Source of the DNA: Epiperipatus broadwayi
Lineage: Eukaryota > Onychophora > Udeonychophora > Euonychophora > Peripatidae
Direction of reading: 5' to 3'
Length of the DNA stretch: 64,000 nt
Assembly (NCBI GenBank): GCA_028023455.1
Contig: JAQFVV010012442.1
Span: forward strand, 2,142,903 to 2,206,902
Below, one piece after another: positions 61,534 to 64,000 of the stretch; position 1 is the stretch's first letter; every line of letters starts with the position of its first letter. A program made the translations under genes and the position numbers. Below the pieces are notes generated by a model. The model made no database searches, was not told the origin of the DNA, and saw only the letters and a program-made list of their open reading frames with translations.

Positions 61534-61754
61534 CCGAAACAGTGGGGGACAAACTAGGTCTGCGGTTTTTGTCCATAATCCATTATTACAATAAGAAGTC
61601 ACATTTGCACTTAAATCATTACATTCATATATTTTTGCAGTCCCATCAGGCACATATTCGCCTTCTAATAGTATATCATCATTTGAAAAATTTCCATCTT
61701 TCTTGACATATTCGATAGTAGCATAAGGTTTGAAGTCAAGAATAATAGGACAAC
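61534..61754 (-). CDS. Internal exon encoding a CCP/sushi-like domain
   Basis: A 221-base exon on -. The acceptor is a T-rich tract ending AAAATTAG before 61754. The donor is CGG/GTAAGT, with GT at 61533-61532. It starts in phase 1 (one base of a Gly codon from the previous exon) and ends in phase 0. The encoded 73 residues run CPIILDFKPYATIEYVKKDG ... GTAKIYECNDL ... VTSYCNNGLWTKTADLVCP, with four cysteines in the order and spacing of a CCP/sushi module and the diagnostic C-x-x-G-x-W before the last cysteine. NFS and NVT are possible glycosylation sites. Such modules occur in secreted or surface proteins of complement, adhesion and synapse type. Which gene this is cannot be said. The neighbouring exons are outside the window or hidden in long introns. 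No stop interrupts it. Confidence 0.75.
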
Positions 61755-62689
61755 CTAATTTTAAAAAAAAAATATTTAAAAAATCATTATGCATAGAATA
61801 GTTATATTTTTAAATATATATATATATTATTCAAAATACATTTTCATGTGGAAGCAATCTTTTGTAACAATCCTCAAACTCCTCTGTTAATCCATCACGC
61901 TATTTTCGAACTTTAAACATGAGATGGAATCCAAATAATATATACAAGACATCTATCTATGCATCTAAAATGCTTGTGAAAACATTGCTTACAAATATCT
62001 TGACATTTAGAATTAAATAAAATATCTTGATAATAAATTTAAGCATACATATACCTTGAACAATTTTAAACAAAATGATATGCATTTATATTGTTATGAA
62101 TTATAAACCACCCAATATAAATTCGTTTCTGTTTGTTTATACAAATGTGAATACATATATATCCATCCTATGTAGCTAAAATTATTCAAAACAAAAATAA
62201 CAGAAGAGAAAAATTCCATGTTTACTAAATGATAATATAAGTAAGTATTTTAAACAAAACAACCGCTATATACAAATCACTTTCTGTATTTCTTCAAAAT
62301 AATATACATAAACTTATAAATAAATATTAGAAAATACAGTAATTAAAATTTGTTAACAGAACAAAAAATATAAATGTCACTTGGTAGTGCTTTCAACTAT
62401 CCTTGTAGTCTTTGGCAACTAAAAGTTTAAAAGGTCAACTTTCCCATAATTCTGTGATCTTAATGTTTGCTGCCTGCCTATTGATTAAGTCTTGCATGTA
62501 TTTATATATTAACATAGCTTCCTTAATTTTTCTTTCATTATTATTTCTTTCAGTTTGCAATATTTTAATGTTATTATAATTGAAATTAACACCATAAATA
62601 CATGATCAATTATGGTCATAAAAAACAGAAGCTGATAAATTATCATTTTTATTAGAATTTTGTTTCGTATTTTGAAAAAATAATCAAAC
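61755..62689. other. AT-rich DNA, probably intron 5' of the sushi exon
   Basis: No further exon or repeat was recognised. On - it lies upstream of the sushi exon, so it is intron if that exon is used. Confidence 0.5.
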
Positions 62690-63751
62690 AGAAATGCTTG
62701 TTTAGAGCTTTTGGTAAGCTCCATCTAGTGATCATTTAAATGTAAATTTGAAAGCAAGTTATAAAATTTATAACTTGTTTTATTAATTGTTATAAGTGTA
62801 CCTTTGATGTCTTTAGCAATGCTATATTACATAGGTTATTATTATATGGTGAAACTGAGCTGAATTCAGATTCATATAGCTATCTGTTTTGCAAACCTGG
62901 ATTTGAAAACATTTACATGTCCAAAAAGTTCAGACTTTCAAATTGATAGAAACATATTTATAAGTGCTGACTTTTGAGTTAGTATTTTAGATTTAGTTTC
63001 TAAAGACCCAGCCCTCCATGGAGGTGAGCCATAAGCTCAAAAATAATTGGTCCAGAGGTAGGGATTTAATGATAGAAATTTTGAATTCTTTCTCTTTTGG
63101 CACTTATAAAAATAAAGCTTGTTTACAGCTATTGATAAGCTCCATCTAGTGATCACTTAAATGCAAGCTTAAAAGCAAGTTACAAAATTTATAACTTGTT
63201 TTATTAATTATTATAAGTATACCTTTGATGGCTTTTGTGATACTATATTGCAGAGGTTATTACTATATGGTGAAACTGAGCTGAGTTCAGACCCATATAG
63301 CTATCTGTTTTGCAAAGCTGGATTTGAAGACATTTACGAGTCCAAAAAGTTAAGACTTTCAAATTGATAGAAACATGTTTTATAAATGCTGACTTTTGAC
63401 TTAGTATTTTAGATCTAGTTTCTAGGGACCCAGCTCTTCATTGAAGTGAGCCATAAGTTCAAAACCAATTGGTCTGGAGATAGGGTTTGAACAATAGAAA
63501 TTTAGAATTCTTTCTCTTTCAGCACTTATAAGAATAAAGCTTAAATAAATAATACTTCTGTATATAATATAAAAAATAATATGAAAAATAACAATTCGTG
63601 TCAATTGTTAATACAGAGTTGAAAGCGCTTGGAAATATTATTTGTTTTTATTTATTTATATTAAACTCTGTATTAACAATTGACACGAATTGTTATTTTT
63701 TATAAGAATAAAGCTTGTTTAGAGCTATTGGTAAGCTCCATCTAGTGATCA
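62690..63751 (-). repeat. Tandem copies of the 385/420-bp repeat, inverted relative to 48.8 kb
   Basis: Unit starts (TGATCA on -) lie at 63751, 63155 and 62734. The second unit is 421 bases. The first is 595, of which 174 are explained by an insertion and its duplication. The third is cut after about 45 bases. Shared words with 48.8-49.6 kb include AGATAGCTATAT, CTCAGTTTCACCATATAGTA and ATAAATTTTGTAACTTG. As at 48.8 kb, the outer 5' end abuts a (TA)n tract ending in ATTGTAACC on +. The frames over it are chance. Confidence 0.85.
63543..63699. mobile_element. Small insertion with a perfect 37-bp inverted repeat
   Basis: The tandem unit is interrupted by 157 bases flanked by TTATAAGAATAAAGCTT at 63526-63542 and again at 63700-63716. 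Inside, 63584-63620 and 63664-63700 are perfect complements (37 bp) around a 43-base loop. The arm contains CAATTCGTGTCAATTGTTAA. The left 41 bases (63543-63583) have no partner. No coding capacity. Confidence 0.85.
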
Positions 63752-64000
63752 TATATATATATATTGTAACCTCAACTTTATCTCAGTGCAATCTTTTAAC
63801 TTATGTAACCTCAACAAACTCTCATTTATTTATTAATTTCACTTTATGTGCGCCAAATCTCACTTTCTATGTATTTAAACTTAATTTTATTTCATTGCAT
63901 TTATTTCAAGTAGCTTGTCAATTGAATCTAATATTAACCTTAGGATCAAACAAGGACTAGTCTGTTTATCTACTAATATTAACAATAAGACAAAGTATAC
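63752..64000. other. (TA)n and AT-rich sequence
   Basis: A TA tract at 63750-63769 ends in ATTGTAACCTCAAC. The word TAACCTCAAC recurs at about 63806. Nothing gene-like. Confidence 0.5.

Overview
This is a strongly AT-rich stretch of animal nuclear DNA with no bacterial features. It has no operons, no dense reading frames, long (TA)n, (AAT)n and GATA arrays, tRNA-headed SINEs, an LTR retrotransposon, several families of reverse-transcriptase (RT) remnants, and one exon with clean splice sites. The mix of LINE types, Penelope-like GIY-YIG fragments and (TA)n hairpins suggests a mollusc, possibly a cephalopod. That is an impression from repeat style; no gene here settles it.

Layout. 1-15.6 kb is mostly featureless AT-rich DNA with a Penelope-like endonuclease fragment (2.16-2.49 kb) and microsatellites. 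16.0-18.5 kb holds a decayed RTE-type LINE on +. From 18.9 to 36.6 kb one LINE family (APE-type endonuclease, RT, C-terminal CCHC finger, separate ORF1) recurs at least five times. It appears as a linker fragment (18.9 kb, -), an ORF1 plus endonuclease fragment (22.3-24.1 kb, -), a long - copy (about 24.8-33.7 kb), a nearly complete + copy (27.95-31.23 kb) inserted inside that - copy, and a 3' fragment (35.1-36.6 kb, +). A GATA/GACA array of about 650 bp follows the cluster at 34.1-34.7 kb. 36.6-48.8 kb is quiet apart from (TA)n tracts and a hairpin.

48.8-50.0 kb carries two tandem copies of an unrecognised repeat of about 385 bp, next to two tRNA-type SINEs placed head to head. 51.8-54.9 kb is an LTR retrotransposon with a gag-like zinc knuckle and a coiled-coil region but no pol; its 3' LTR is cut at a (TA)n tract. 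A fragment matching the missing LTR tail lies at 60.6 kb. A second Penelope-type end is at 56.9-57.6 kb.

The best host-gene evidence is a 221-base exon on - at 61534-61754 encoding a CCP/sushi-like domain. A weaker candidate for a downstream exon is at 58.6-58.7 kb. The window may therefore include introns of a secreted or cell-surface sushi-domain gene. At 62.7-63.75 kb the repeat of 48.8 kb reappears in the opposite orientation, interrupted by a small insertion carrying a perfect 37-bp inverted repeat and flanked by a 17-bp direct repeat.
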